Assembly (NCBI RefSeq): GCF_900105555.1
Contig: NZ_FNTZ01000001.1
Coordinates: forward strand, 2,108,001-2,172,000
Direction: 5' to 3'
Origin: Pseudomonas coleopterorum
GTDB lineage: Bacteria > Pseudomonadota > Gammaproteobacteria > Pseudomonadales > Pseudomonadaceae
DNA: 64,000 bases
Below, piece after piece: positions 20,604 through 28,306 of this stretch (positions are counted from its first letter, which is position 1; each line of letters opens with the position of its first letter). Under the pieces are notes generated by a model that was given only the letters and a program-made list of their open reading frames with translations, was not told the DNA's origin and ran no database searches. The translations under genes and the position numbers were made by a program.

Positions 20604-21620
20604 CTACAAGCGCTTCCTGCAAGCTTCCAGATCCCGCGCCGCCCACAGGGCGCGGGCTTCTTCGAACGCCTCTTCGTGGGAACTGCCCAATCCGCGCAGG
20701 GCCAGGGCCATGGTCGAGATCAATGCCAGTTCGCCGTAACTGTCCTGACGCTCGCCCTGCCAGAACTCGACCAGATGATGGCTTTCCAGGCTGGGCGGCT
20801 TGACGTGGCGCTGGGCGGCGAGGGCAGGCCATTCCTCGTCCCAGGGCAGGTGATCGCGGGTGCCATAGAGGTGGCTGGCGCTGTCCGGGTTGATCTCGAT
20901 CTCGCCACCGTCGCCCTTGACCACGATCGCGGTGTCACCGAGCAAACCGCTGGCATCGCGGTGCACCGCCTGGTAGCCGGGGTGGAAGATGCTCTGCAGG
21001 CCACACTGCGCGCTCAACGGATTGAGAATCCGCGCCAGTGAATGAATGGGCGAACGCAGGCCCAGGCTGTTGCGCAGGTCGATCATGCGCTGCAGGGGCG
21101 CGGCCCAGTCCACCAGTGGCGCGAACGCCAGACCCTGTTGGTCCAGCGCCTGGCCTACCGCATCCCAGCCCCGGCACAAGGGAATGTTCAAGGTGCCGAG
21201 CAACTGCTCACTGTACAGTCGCCCGGCCGTGTGGGCGCCGCCGCCGTGCATGAAAATGCGCCGCCCGCTGGCGCCCAGGCACTTGGCGGCGAGCAGGTAC
21301 CAGGGCAGGTGGCGCTTCTTGCCGGCGTAGGTTGGCCAGTCCAGATCGACGGCCAGGGCAGGCGCCTGCAAGCGCTCGCGCAGGGCAAGGGTAAATCCGG
21401 CCAGCTCCTCGGCACTTTCTTCCTTGTGCCGCAGCAGCATCAGGAACGCGCCCAGCTGCGCGTCTTCCACCTGGCCGTCGAGCAGCATGCCCATGGCTTC
21501 GCGGGCTTCTTCACCCGTGAGATTGCGCGCGCCGCGCTTGCCTTTGCCCAACGCCCGCACGAACTGGGAGAACGGATGTTCTTCGGGGGTTTCCAGGGTC
21601 AGTGCAGGGTAGTCGGTCAT
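20604..21620 (-). CDS. ybiB: YbiB/TrpD2-like protein
   Basis: 338 residues from the ATG at 21620, which overlaps the tusE stop (ATGA). The fold is that of anthranilate phosphoribosyltransferase (TrpD): an N-terminal helical domain with ARNLTGEEAREAMGMLLDGQVEDAQLGAFLMLLR, then an alpha/beta domain with the altered motif FMHGGGAHTAGR where true TrpD has GTGGD. Members (E. coli YbiB, TrpD2) do not make tryptophan; YbiB binds nucleic acid and is DNA-damage linked. It is the last gene of the tusDCBE operon, a conserved arrangement in Pseudomonas. Confidence 0.88.
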   Translation of the reverse strand: MTDYPALTLETPEEHPFSQFVRALGKGKRGARNLTGEEAREAMGMLLDGQVEDAQLGAFLMLLRHKEESAEELAGFTLALRERLQAPALAVDLDWPTYAGKKRHLPWYLLAAKCLGASGRRIFMHGGGAHTAGRLYSEQLLGTLNIPLCRGWDAVGQALDQQGLAFAPLVDWAAPLQRMIDLRNSLGLRSPIHSLARILNPLSAQCGLQSIFHPGYQAVHRDASGLLGDTAIVVKGDGGEIEINPDSASHLYGTRDHLPWDEEWPALAAQRHVKPPSLESHHLVEFWQGERQDSYGELALISTMALALRGLGSSHEEAFEEARALWAARDLEACRKRL

Positions 21621-21952
21621 ATGCAATTGGTCGGTTTGGGCAGGCCCGCCAGTTTCGCAGCGAGTTTGGCAGGAGTGCCGTTGAACAGGCGATTGAGGTG
21701 CAGGCTGTTGCCTTTTTCAGCGCCCAGTTGCTGCGCGACGTACTTGATCAGCGGTCGGGTAGCGGGCGAAAGCTGGTACTGCGCATAGAAGCTACGCAAC
21801 AGTTCGATGATCTGCCAGTGCTCGGGGGTCAATTCAAGGCCTTCGGCACTGGCGAGGGCGGACGCAACCTCCGGGTTCCAGTCGTCGAGCGACGCCAGGT
21901 AGCCGTCCTGATCCAGCGCAATGTTCCGATTGGCGACGGTAAGCGTATTCAT
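21617..21952 (-). CDS. tusE: TusE/DsrC-family sulfur-carrier protein
   Basis: 111 residues. TusE takes persulfide sulfur from TusBCD and hands it to MnmA for 2-thiolation of tRNA wobble uridine. The family pattern is seen in LDQDGYLASLDDWNPEVA, ELTPEHWQIIELLRSFY and the C-terminal KPTNCI, with the conserved penultimate Cys that carries the sulfur. Its start overlaps the tusB stop by 4 bases and its own stop overlaps the ybiB start. Confidence 0.95.
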   Translation of the reverse strand: MNTLTVANRNIALDQDGYLASLDDWNPEVASALASAEGLELTPEHWQIIELLRSFYAQYQLSPATRPLIKYVAQQLGAEKGNSLHLNRLFNGTPAKLAAKLAGLPKPTNCI

Positions 21953-22242
21953 AGCCAGCTGTTGACCTTGTCATAGGCCAGGGTCAATTCGACGAACCCG
22001 GGGTAGTCGAGCAGTTCCACGGCGGGGTTGCCTGGCAGCGCTCGTGCTCGTGCGTCTTCGGCCAGGGCGAACACCACGACCTCGGCGCCGGATAGCGATG
22101 CCCAGGGCTCGCTGCCTGGTGTGAGGGCGTAGACCGCATCGCCAGTGAGCAGGATGGCGTCGTCGTGGCCCAGCAGGCGTAGGCAGCTGGGCAGGCGCTG
22201 GTCGCTGAACGGCGAATGCGACAGTACGTGAAGGGTACTCAT
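21949..22242 (-). CDS. tusB: Sulfurtransferase complex subunit TusB
   Basis: 97 residues of the DsrH/TusB fold, beginning MSTLHVLSHSPF, with the loop DAILLTGDAVYAL typical of the family and ending LAYDKVNSWL. TusB, TusC and TusD form a heterohexamer in the cytoplasm that relays sulfur from TusA to TusE. Its start codon directly abuts or overlaps the tusC stop. Confidence 0.93.
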   Translation of the reverse strand: MSTLHVLSHSPFSDQRLPSCLRLLGHDDAILLTGDAVYALTPGSEPWASLSGAEVVVFALAEDARARALPGNPAVELLDYPGFVELTLAYDKVNSWL

Positions 22243-22601
22243 TACAGGGTCACCACCAGGTCGAAGCGCGGCAGCAGCTCGCGCAGTTGCTCATCCGTTT
22301 GCGTCTGCGCGGCGACGGCCAGCGCAGCATGTGACAGGCCACGGCGGGCCAGGCTGGGGGCGCAGACGAACAACTCGTCGACACCGAACAACGGCAGCGC
22401 CTGCAGGTTGGCGGCGAGGTTCTTCTGTTGCACGGTATCGGGTGCCTGGGCGTCCGCCACTTGGTAGACCCCGTCGTCGAGAAACAGCATCGAAACCGGC
22501 AGGTCGTAGGCGCCGCCGGCCAGGGCGATGTCCAGGGCCTCGCGAGCGGCAGGGCCGGCCCATGGCGCCTGACGGCTGATGATCAACATGGATTTGGCCA
22601 T
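22242..22601 (-). CDS. tusC: Sulfurtransferase complex subunit TusC
   Basis: 119 residues of the DsrF/TusC fold: KSMLIISRQAPWAGPAAREALDIALAGGAYDLPVSMLFLDDGVYQV is the conserved N-terminal half, followed by PLFGVDELFVCAPSLARRGL. It is a structural partner in TusBCD. It lies between tusD (1-base gap) and tusB (1-base overlap). Confidence 0.94.
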   Translation of the reverse strand: MAKSMLIISRQAPWAGPAAREALDIALAGGAYDLPVSMLFLDDGVYQVADAQAPDTVQQKNLAANLQALPLFGVDELFVCAPSLARRGLSHAALAVAAQTQTDEQLRELLPRFDLVVTL

Positions 22602-22602
22602 T

Positions 22603-22995
22603 TCAATGACCTCCGAAGCTGACGAGCCGGTCTGCTTGCTGGGCGGCTTCGTGCAACTGTCCCAGCCCGGACAGCTGCCAGGGTTCGGTCAGGTTGGCGG
22701 CCGGACGTTGATAGCGGCGTGCTTCTTCTTCATTCAGGACGCCGCGTCGCAGGGCGGCGGCGATGCAGACCACCGCATCGACCTGGTGCTCGATGATGAA
22801 GGCGCGCCATTGCGCGGCCGTGTCGAATTCGTCTTGCGGGGTCACGACATTGCCGGACGCCGCGTGCACGCCGTCCTGATAGAAAAACACCCGCAGCAGT
22901 TGATGGCCCTGGGCCAAGACCGCCTGGGCGAACAGCAGCGCCCGCCGCGAGGCCGGCGAATGGGCGGGCGAGTAGACAGCGATGGCAAACTTCAT
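22603..22995 (-). CDS. tusD: Sulfurtransferase complex subunit TusD
   Basis: 130 residues of the DsrE/TusD fold: MKFAIAVYSPAHSPASRRALLFAQAVLAQGHQLLRVFFYQDGVHAA. The active-site Cys that accepts sulfur from TusA is in VDAVVCIAAALRRG near residue 77. First gene of tusDCBE-ybiB. The upstream region holds about 90 bases of unique sequence and then a REP array, so the promoter must be close or beyond the array. Confidence 0.95.
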   Translation of the reverse strand: MKFAIAVYSPAHSPASRRALLFAQAVLAQGHQLLRVFFYQDGVHAASGNVVTPQDEFDTAAQWRAFIIEHQVDAVVCIAAALRRGVLNEEEARRYQRPAANLTEPWQLSGLGQLHEAAQQADRLVSFGGH

Positions 22996-23097
22996 GGGCG
23001 GCTCTGATGTGGAACTGTGGCCATGATAAAGGCTGCCTCTGCAAAAAGCCTAGCGACAAGCGCTGCACGGAGAATCCGCAAATACACGCAGCCCCCG

Positions 23098-23415
23098 GAC
23101 GCGGCTCGCGCCGCTGCTACAGGGGTACGCGGTCGCTGTAGCAGCGGCGCAAGCCGCGTCGGCGGCGTATGCGGTGTGCCTGGATGAACGCGGTGAGGCC
23201 GGAACAGAGGTACGCGGTCGTCGTAGCAGCGGCGCAAGCCGCGTCGGCGGCGTATGCGGTGTGCCTGGATGAACGCGGTGAGGCCGTAACAGAGGTACGC
23301 GATCGGTGTAGCAGCGGCGCAAGCCGCGTCGGCGGTGTATGCGGTGTGCCTGGATAAACGCCGTGAGGCCGGAACAGAGGTACGCGATCGCTGTAGCAGC
23401 GGCGCAAGCCGCGTC
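23098..23415. repeat. REP array with 85-bp period
   Basis: An inverted REP (23098-23120) faces four direct REPs whose GTAG starts are at 23138, 23223, 23308 and 23393, exactly 85 bases apart. The repeated unit includes the REP core GTAGCAGCGGCGCAAGCCGC and about 60 bases of linker with GTATGCGGTGTGCCTGGAT. It differs from the 104-bp array: units carry one REP, not two inverted ones. It lies upstream of tusD. Short open frames across it are repeat artefacts. Confidence 0.93.
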
Positions 23416-23517
23416 GGCGGTGTGACAGCGTGCCGCAGTGTCGCCGCGCAGCGCTCTGGCCCGCAGGATGGCGGGCGTTTGCTGTCAAAGTCGTCATACC
23501 TCTTCATGTCGGCACGG

Positions 23518-23546
23518 TTTACAGCGCCCGCCAAGCTGCCTAAAAT
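23518..23546 (+). promoter_or_regulatory. Strong-looking sigma70 promoter
   Basis: TTTACA (23518-23523), a spacer of exactly 17 bases, and TAAAAT (23541-23546). It reads toward an intrinsic terminator only about 50 bases further on, and no ORF lies in between. Confidence 0.6.
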
Positions 23547-23552
23547 TCGTCC

Positions 23553-23621
23553 AAAGTGTTGGGATCTATTCGGTTCACAGCACGCTACCTATAAAAAAAG
23601 CCCGTCAAAGACGGGCTTTTT
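23553..23621 (+). ncRNA. Candidate small RNA of about 70 nt
   Basis: Defined only by a good sigma70 promoter (TTTACA-17-TAAAAT ending 23546) and an intrinsic terminator (23595-23621). The predicted transcript starts near 23553 and would be about 70 bases with an unpaired 5' part of about 40 bases. It has no ORF. I do not recognise it as a named Pseudomonas RNA. Alternatively it is the attenuated leader of the small membrane-protein gene that starts at 23675. Confidence 0.4.
23595..23621. terminator. Intrinsic terminator, bidirectional
   Basis: A 12-bp stem (AAAAAGCCCGTC and its complement) closes an AAA loop, with a T-tract on the plus strand (5 T) and 7 T on the minus strand. On the minus strand it could stop transcripts antisense to the small membrane-protein gene. 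Confidence 0.88.
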
Positions 23622-23674
23622 GCGTTTCTGATGCGCACTCATCGCTATCCGCCACCCACCGAGGCCTTTTTTCC

Positions 23675-23959
23675 ATGCTCCGCCTGTTGCTGCTGTTGCT
23701 GTCCTATTGCTACAAACGCGTCACCACCAGCCTTGCTTCCATGCGTGATCAACGCATCGACAACGGCTACTCCACGTTCGAAGAAGTCGACGAAAGCGGA
23801 CGCTGGTCCTGGCTGACGCTGCTGACCATCGCCGTGTTGAGCTTCTATATCCTCGGCAGCCTCGGCTTCTACGCCAAGGTACACATCTGGGACGCGCTGT
23901 CCGAAGACCAGAAGAGCATGGTCATCGAGTCGATGGCCGCCAACCAGCAGATGCTCTGA
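23675..23959 (+). CDS. Small membrane protein of unknown function
   Basis: 94 residues from the ATG at 23675 (GAGG about 11 bases upstream). A Leu-rich N-terminal stretch (LRLLLLLLSYCY) may be a first membrane or interfacial helix. A clear transmembrane segment follows at about residues 46-66 (LTLLTIAVLSFYILGSLGF), and the remainder is an acidic amphipathic tail (DALSEDQKSMVIESMAANQQ). I do not recognise the family. It converges with the diguanylate cyclase gene (7-base gap). The frame extends upstream to 23438, but that part would run through the terminator and is rejected. Confidence 0.65.
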   Translation: MLRLLLLLLSYCYKRVTTSLASMRDQRIDNGYSTFEEVDESGRWSWLTLLTIAVLSFYILGSLGFYAKVHIWDALSEDQKSMVIESMAANQQML

Positions 23960-23966
23960 GTTGCGA

Positions 23967-25505
23967 TCAGCGCTGCACCAACGGCTGCAGCGGATAGACA
24001 CGATTGCGGCCCGAGGTCTTGGCCCGGTACAGCGCCTGGTCCGCGGCTTCGACCAGGTTCTGGGCACGCGCGTCCGGATCGTTGTTGCGCCACACGTGCA
24101 CGCCGGCACTGATGGTCACGATGCCCAGATCGCTCCCAGCATGGGCAATGGCCAGTGCGCGCACGGCCAACAGCACCTTTTCAGCGACCTGCCAGGCCCC
24201 GGTTTCATCGCTCTCGGGCAGCAGCACCAGTATCTCCTCGCCGCCGTAGCGCACCACCAGGTCGCCTGACCGCCCCACGCAGCTCAGCACTGCCTGACCC
24301 ACCGCCTTGATGCATTCGTCACCGGCGGGATGGCCATACAGGTCGTTGAAACGTTTGAAGTGATCGATGTCGAGCATGATGACCCCGAGCGGGCGAGCGT
24401 TGCGTCGAGCCCGGCCAATCTCGTCAGGCAGCGCCGCATCCAGTTGCCGGCGGTTCGCCAGGCCGGTCAAGCCGTCCTGCATCGCCAGCTTCTGCAGCGC
24501 GGCATGGGCATTGCGCAGTTCCGCCTCGGTACGCAGTCCATGGCGGATCTGCCGGATCAGGGTCATGGCGCAGAGCGCCAGGGCCATGCCAACCACCAGC
24601 ACGAACGCAGCCGAGCGCAGCAAGTTCTCATACCAGCTGGCCAACAGGGCAGCCTTGGATTCAGCGGTCTCCAGCACCAGCGGGTAGGTGCGCAAGGCAT
24701 GGTAGCTGTACATGCGCTCCACATCGTCCACCAGCGAGCGCTGCAGCAATGTGCCGTGATCGGCCTGAGGCAACATCTCGCTGAAGATCCTGCCCTTGGC
24801 CACGCTGCTGCCGATGACGTTCTCGTCGAACGGTCGGCGCAGCAGCAGGGTGCCATCCCTGAGCAGCAGGGCGATGACGCCGCGCTCGTCCAGATCGAAG
24901 CCTGCATAGAATTGATTGAAATAGTCCACTTTCAAGGTCGCCAGCACGACACCGGCGAACCTGCCGTCGGCGCCGGTCAAGCGCCGCGACACGGGAATCA
25001 CCAAGGCGTTGGTGGAACGGCTGCGAATCACCGGGCCCACATGCACGCCAGGGTCTGGACTGCCCTGGTGGTAGCGAAAGTAGTCGCGATCAGCATTGTT
25101 CATTCCTGGCGGATCGACCGCGTTGGAGCTGGCGACCCAACGGCCATCGCTGTCGTAGATGAACAATCCCTGCAATTGAGGCAGCGAGCGTGTCCACCCC
25201 TGCATCAGGTGGCGCAGCCGCTGCACTTGAAGGGGTGCGGTGCCGTCCACCTGAATCCGCTCGATCAGCCCCAGCAGTACGGTATCCGATTGCTTGATGG
25301 TGTCTTCGGCATGCTGAGCCAGGGAGCGGGCCAGGTTCGAGGTGGTGATCTCGCTGACCCGTAAGGCCTGTGCTCGCGCAGTCAAGGTCTGCCAGGCGTC
25401 CAGGACGATGAGCGAGACCACCACCAGCCCCACGAACAGGATCGCCATGCGCTGCGCCGAACTGTTGGACTTCGAGGCGATTCGATACTGCGCTTCATCT
25501 GCCAT
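23967..25505 (-). CDS. Membrane diguanylate cyclase with dCACHE-like sensor
   Basis: 512 residues from the ATG at 25505. Order: transmembrane helix at about residues 17-38 (MAILFVGLVVVSLIVLDAW), a periplasmic sensor of about 260 residues with the double-CACHE look (RDYFRYHQGSPDPGVHVGPVIRSRSTNALVIPVSRRL), a second transmembrane helix near 310-330, and a C-terminal GGDEF domain. The active-site motif is YGGEEI (GGEEF class), and the inhibitory site RxxD is intact as RSGD five residues before it. The substrate region DIDHFKRFNDLYGHPAGDECI is complete. It should make c-di-GMP in response to an outside ligand, and product inhibition is expected. Together with the decayed EAL protein and the CsrA copies, it adds to the lifestyle-control genes of the window. 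Confidence 0.93.
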   Translation of the reverse strand: MADEAQYRIASKSNSSAQRMAILFVGLVVVSLIVLDAWQTLTARAQALRVSEITTSNLARSLAQHAEDTIKQSDTVLLGLIERIQVDGTAPLQVQRLRHLMQGWTRSLPQLQGLFIYDSDGRWVASSNAVDPPGMNNADRDYFRYHQGSPDPGVHVGPVIRSRSTNALVIPVSRRLTGADGRFAGVVLATLKVDYFNQFYAGFDLDERGVIALLLRDGTLLLRRPFDENVIGSSVAKGRIFSEMLPQADHGTLLQRSLVDDVERMYSYHALRTYPLVLETAESKAALLASWYENLLRSAAFVLVVGMALALCAMTLIRQIRHGLRTEAELRNAHAALQKLAMQDGLTGLANRRQLDAALPDEIGRARRNARPLGVIMLDIDHFKRFNDLYGHPAGDECIKAVGQAVLSCVGRSGDLVVRYGGEEILVLLPESDETGAWQVAEKVLLAVRALAIAHAGSDLGIVTISAGVHVWRNNDPDARAQNLVEAADQALYRAKTSGRNRVYPLQPLVQR

Positions 25506-25719
25506 CAGCGGCTTCTTTCTGGGCGTGTACCTGCAGTCTAGTGGGTTACGCTCGGCACACAACCATTGGCTGCGCTGCACGCCTGGCCGGTGCCTGCGGT
25601 TGTCATTACCTCAGGGCAGGTTGTACGATGACTTTGGTCATCATTGCTGCTGACTGCGTGGCGTCGTTGCGCCCCGTGGCGGTACGATAACAATACCAAC
25701 GATGCAAACAGGAGGTTTC

Positions 25720-26679
25720 ATGACACAGCCATCGACCCGCGACGTTCCCGTCTTGATCATCGGGGCACTGCTGCCCAGCCTGCAGGAGGCGGTGGAAACC
25801 CACTTCGATGCGACCCGTTTCTGGGAACTGCCGGATCAGAACGCCTGGCTTGCCCAGCACGGCGACCGAATCAGGGCCATCGTCACTTCGGGTGCCTTGG
25901 GCGCCAGCAGCGAAGTGATCGGCAAGCTGCCCAACCTCGAAGCCATTTTCAGCTTCGGTGTCGGCTACGATTCGATCGCCGTGGATGCCGCCCGCGACCG
26001 CGGCATCGTCGTGACCAACACGCCGGCCGTGCTGGATGACTGCGTGGCCGATACTGCCATGGCGTTGACCCTGGATGTCATGCGTCGTTACAGCGAAGCC
26101 GATCGTTTCGTGCGGGCAGGCAAATGGACCCAAGGCAAGTTTCCGCTGGCCAGCAAGATCGGCGGCAAGAAGATCGGCATCGTCGGCCTGGGCAACATCG
26201 GCGAGTCCATCGCCAAACGCGCAGCCGCCTTCGACATGGAAGTGCTTTACCACAACCGCAAGCCCAAGGCCGGCGTCAGTTACCACTACTACGCCGATCT
26301 GGACGCGATGATCAGCGATTGCGACGTGTTGGTTCTGGCGGTACCTGGCGGCAAATCGACGGAGGGACTGATCGATGCCAAACGTATCGGCTTGTTGGGC
26401 AGCAAGGGGTTTCTGGTCAATATCGCCCGAGGCAGCGTTGTCGATCAGTCGGCCTTGATCCAGGCGTTGCAGGAGAAACGTATCGCCGGTGCGGGTCTGG
26501 ATGTCTACGAGGACGAGCCCAACGTGCCGCAGGCGCTCATCGACTTGCCCAACGTCGTACTGCTGCCACACCTGGCCAGCGGTACCCACGAGACGCGCCA
26601 GGCCATGGGTGATCTGGTGTGGAGCAACATCCAGGGTTATTTCCACGACGAGCGCAAGGTACTGACGCCCGTGGGTTGA
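25720..26679 (+). CDS. D-isomer 2-hydroxyacid dehydrogenase
   Basis: 319 residues from the ATG at 25720, fixed by a perfect AGGAGG at a spacing of 6 bases. It is an NAD(P)-dependent oxidoreductase of the D-2-hydroxyacid family (glyoxylate/hydroxypyruvate reductase-like). It has the Rossmann motif GLGNIGESIAKRAAAFDMEVLYHNR (NR after beta2 suggests NADP), NIARGSVVDQSALIQAL with the substrate Arg, EDEP with the Glu, and the catalytic His in LLPHLASGT. It starts 214 bases from the divergent cyclase. The substrate cannot be set; hydroxypyruvate or glyoxylate reduction is the common role. Confidence 0.92.
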   Translation: MTQPSTRDVPVLIIGALLPSLQEAVETHFDATRFWELPDQNAWLAQHGDRIRAIVTSGALGASSEVIGKLPNLEAIFSFGVGYDSIAVDAARDRGIVVTNTPAVLDDCVADTAMALTLDVMRRYSEADRFVRAGKWTQGKFPLASKIGGKKIGIVGLGNIGESIAKRAAAFDMEVLYHNRKPKAGVSYHYYADLDAMISDCDVLVLAVPGGKSTEGLIDAKRIGLLGSKGFLVNIARGSVVDQSALIQALQEKRIAGAGLDVYEDEPNVPQALIDLPNVVLLPHLASGTHETRQAMGDLVWSNIQGYFHDERKVLTPVG

Positions 26680-26782
26680 CCTCGGCGAACCCTGCGGCAG
26701 GCATGCAATGTGACCTGCCGTGATTCTTCCCTGCATGCGTCGAGCGCCTGATCGCGCTGCTCGACGCGAGCCGGGTCGCAGA

Positions 26783-27043
26783 TCAGGCAGCGCCCGCCGT
26801 TTCACTGGGCTTGCTCGCCGCACGGCGCAGCGCGATGGGCGCACTGGGCAGGTGGATGTCCGGATTTGCCACGCCACTGGGCGACAACTCATGGGTCATC
26901 TCGAATTCCGCCCGCACCGACCAACCACAGATTTCGTTCGTGCATTGCAGGTAAGCCACGCGCAGGAACACATGCGTACCTTCGCTGGTGCGGATGCGCA
27001 TCCTGTTCTTGCAGTGGGGGCATACCATCTTGTAAGTGCTCAT
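26783..27043 (-). CDS. Ogr/Delta-like zinc-finger protein (phage late activator family)
   Basis: 86 residues. The N-terminal half matches the P2 Ogr/Delta family: MVCPHCKNRMRIRTS, then an aromatic/hydrophobic stretch and QCTNEICGWSVRAEFEMTHELSPSG, giving a CxxC...CxxxxC zinc site. Phage Ogr proteins switch on late genes. The C-terminal 25 residues are an Ala/Pro-rich tail. It faces away from a CI-like repressor across a 277-base AT-rich gap. There are no phage structural genes nearby, so this is an orphan of a prophage or tailocin. Confidence 0.85.
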   Translation of the reverse strand: MSTYKMVCPHCKNRMRIRTSEGTHVFLRVAYLQCTNEICGWSVRAEFEMTHELSPSGVANPDIHLPSAPIALRRAASKPSETAGAA

Positions 27044-27344
27044 TTTTCAAACCTTATGATCCGCGCGTGCTCTTGAAACCGAGACGTGCGAGTCAACTAC
27101 AAAATTTAAGTAAGTCTTCCCTGAATGAATTGCTGGTGCTGCCTGCGTCTTGCCATTGCACAATGAGCGGATAAAAGGCTTTAAGTCCAAGTCGCCGCGT
27201 CATGTAGGAAATTTCGTTATGATGGATGTAAGTTGTAGGACTGCATCTTGAATATCCTTGATTTGAGAACTAGGGTTAATATTTATATGCAATTCGAATA
27301 AATTAATATACTCAAATTGAGTGGGTCAAGCGGAACTTATCAAC
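27044..27344. other. AT-rich intergenic control region of the phage-relic genes
   Basis: About 300 bases without a gene, clearly richer in A+T than its surroundings. It contains TGTAGGAAATTTCGTTATG at 27203-27221 (related to the motifs upstream of the Roc-like regulator), a GTAGGACTGC further on, and the palindrome ACTCAAATTGAGT at 27310-27322. A TTGATTTGAG at 27257-27266 shares the half CTCAAAT in inverted form. It is likely the divergent promoter/operator region between the Ogr-like and CI-like genes. Confidence 0.6.
27310..27322. promoter_or_regulatory. Perfect palindrome at the start of the CI-like gene, probable operator
   Basis: ACTCAA-A-TTGAGT is a perfect 13-base palindrome overlapping the upstream candidate start codon (27321) of the CI-like repressor and lying 22 bases before the alternative start at 27345. 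The location fits repressor autoregulation. That this repressor binds it is inference. Confidence 0.45.
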
Positions 27345-27725
27345 GTGTGTACCTCTGAAGCAACCCAAGTGCTGGACCGGCTCAAGCACTTAATGGCAGC
27401 CCCCAACGATGCAGCACTGGCCAAGGCATTGAGCATCAGCCCGCAAACCCTGGGAAGTTGGCGCGCACGCGCCAGCATTCCCTATGCCTTGTGCATGGAT
27501 CTTGCGCGCACCGATGGCATTTCTCTGGACTGGCTGTTATTGGGCCGTGGCGCCATGCTCTGCGAACCGCAAACCGTGTTGGAAGACGATGCGCTGATTG
27601 CGATTCTGACAACATTGCAGGGACTCGACGCCCAGGACCAACAGCACGTTCACAAGGTTGCACTGGATCGGAAATTGCTGCGCCAACTTCAGCGCGAAGT
27701 GGCAAGACTGCGTAATCACAGCTGA
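27345..27725 (+). CDS. CI-like phage repressor (short form)
   Basis: 126 residues from the GTG at 27345. A GTG at 27321 adds 8 residues but lies on the palindrome. The N-terminal helix-turn-helix of the phage CI repressor type is at about residues 10-70: VLDRLKHLMAAPNDAALAKALSISPQTLGSWRARASIPYALCMDLARTDGISLDWLLLGRG. The second part is a short helical tail with no S24 peptidase (LexA/CI autocleavage) domain. It therefore resembles short repressors of P2/CTX-like phages and tailocin regulators rather than SOS-cleavable ones. It converges with the holin-like gene with one base between the stops. Confidence 0.82.
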   Translation: MCTSEATQVLDRLKHLMAAPNDAALAKALSISPQTLGSWRARASIPYALCMDLARTDGISLDWLLLGRGAMLCEPQTVLEDDALIAILTTLQGLDAQDQQHVHKVALDRKLLRQLQREVARLRNHS

Positions 27726-27726
27726 A

Positions 27727-28077
27727 TCACGGACCTCTGAAACGACGCAGAATCTGTTCGATGTCCAGTTGCCGAATCCAGTTTCGCACCTTCAGGCTCA
27801 GTGGGATCACCAGCAGCGCGCAGCCAAACGCGGCAATGCCACACGTGAGCTGGGGTATGTGGTTTTCCGCCATTGGCGCGAAAAGCAGGCCGACGCCAAT
27901 CGCCAGCAACAGATTGCACAGCCTGCGTTTTCCATTCCTTGCCGACTGTTGGCTGACCACCAGACACGCACCCAGTACCGCGCCTGCCAGGTGATCGAAC
28001 GAGATCCAGAAAACGGACAGGTCCAAAGCCAGGTCTGATAGTGCCGCGGCGCGGGCGGCCAGCCCCTCATGATTCAT
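27727..28077 (-). CDS. Holin-like small membrane protein
   Basis: 116 residues from the ATG at 28077 (MNHEGLAARAAALSD). Three hydrophobic stretches are visible: about residues 27-43 (HLAGAVLGACLVV), 54-70 (LLLAIGVGLLFA) and 78-95 (CGIAAFGCALLVIPL). The tail is basic (WIRQLDIEQILRRFRGP). The N-terminal pattern and size resemble putative holins next to CI-like regulators in Pseudomonas tailocin clusters. This is a recollection of the arrangement, not a search. Other small membrane proteins cannot be excluded. No endolysin or spanin gene is adjacent. Confidence 0.5.
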   Translation of the reverse strand: MNHEGLAARAAALSDLALDLSVFWISFDHLAGAVLGACLVVSQQSARNGKRRLCNLLLAIGVGLLFAPMAENHIPQLTCGIAAFGCALLVIPLSLKVRNWIRQLDIEQILRRFRGP

Positions 28078-28230
28078 GATCCGACCGTTTGCGTTTCGAT
28101 TCCCCGGGCCGATGACCCATGGCAATGGAACGCTCCTTATTCTTCAAGCACATGGCACTGCTCCTCAGGTCTCAAGCCGCGACCGGCGGCCTCGAAACCA
28201 TCCTCACTCGATGCTTCTCAAGGCTCAAGC

Positions 28231-28255
28231 GCGCGGCCTTGTAGGAAAGCCGCGC
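28231..28255. terminator. Hairpin between the SulP and holin-like genes
   Basis: GCGCGGC (28231-28237) and GCCGCGC (28249-28255) form a 7-bp GC-rich stem over an 11-base loop containing TTGTAGGAAA. There is no T-tract. It could be a weak terminator. The remaining roughly 200 bases around it show nothing I can name. Confidence 0.3.
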
Positions 28256-28306
28256 AGAGGTGCGGTGCTGGACAGGAGCGTTGTGCCTGACGCAGATGCA
28301 GCGGGC

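Noticed and set aside
23050..23534. Frames of 90-180 codons across the 85-bp array
   Set aside because: Repeat-derived reading frames with no ribosome-binding site. Upstream extension of the small membrane protein through a terminator is also rejected for this reason.
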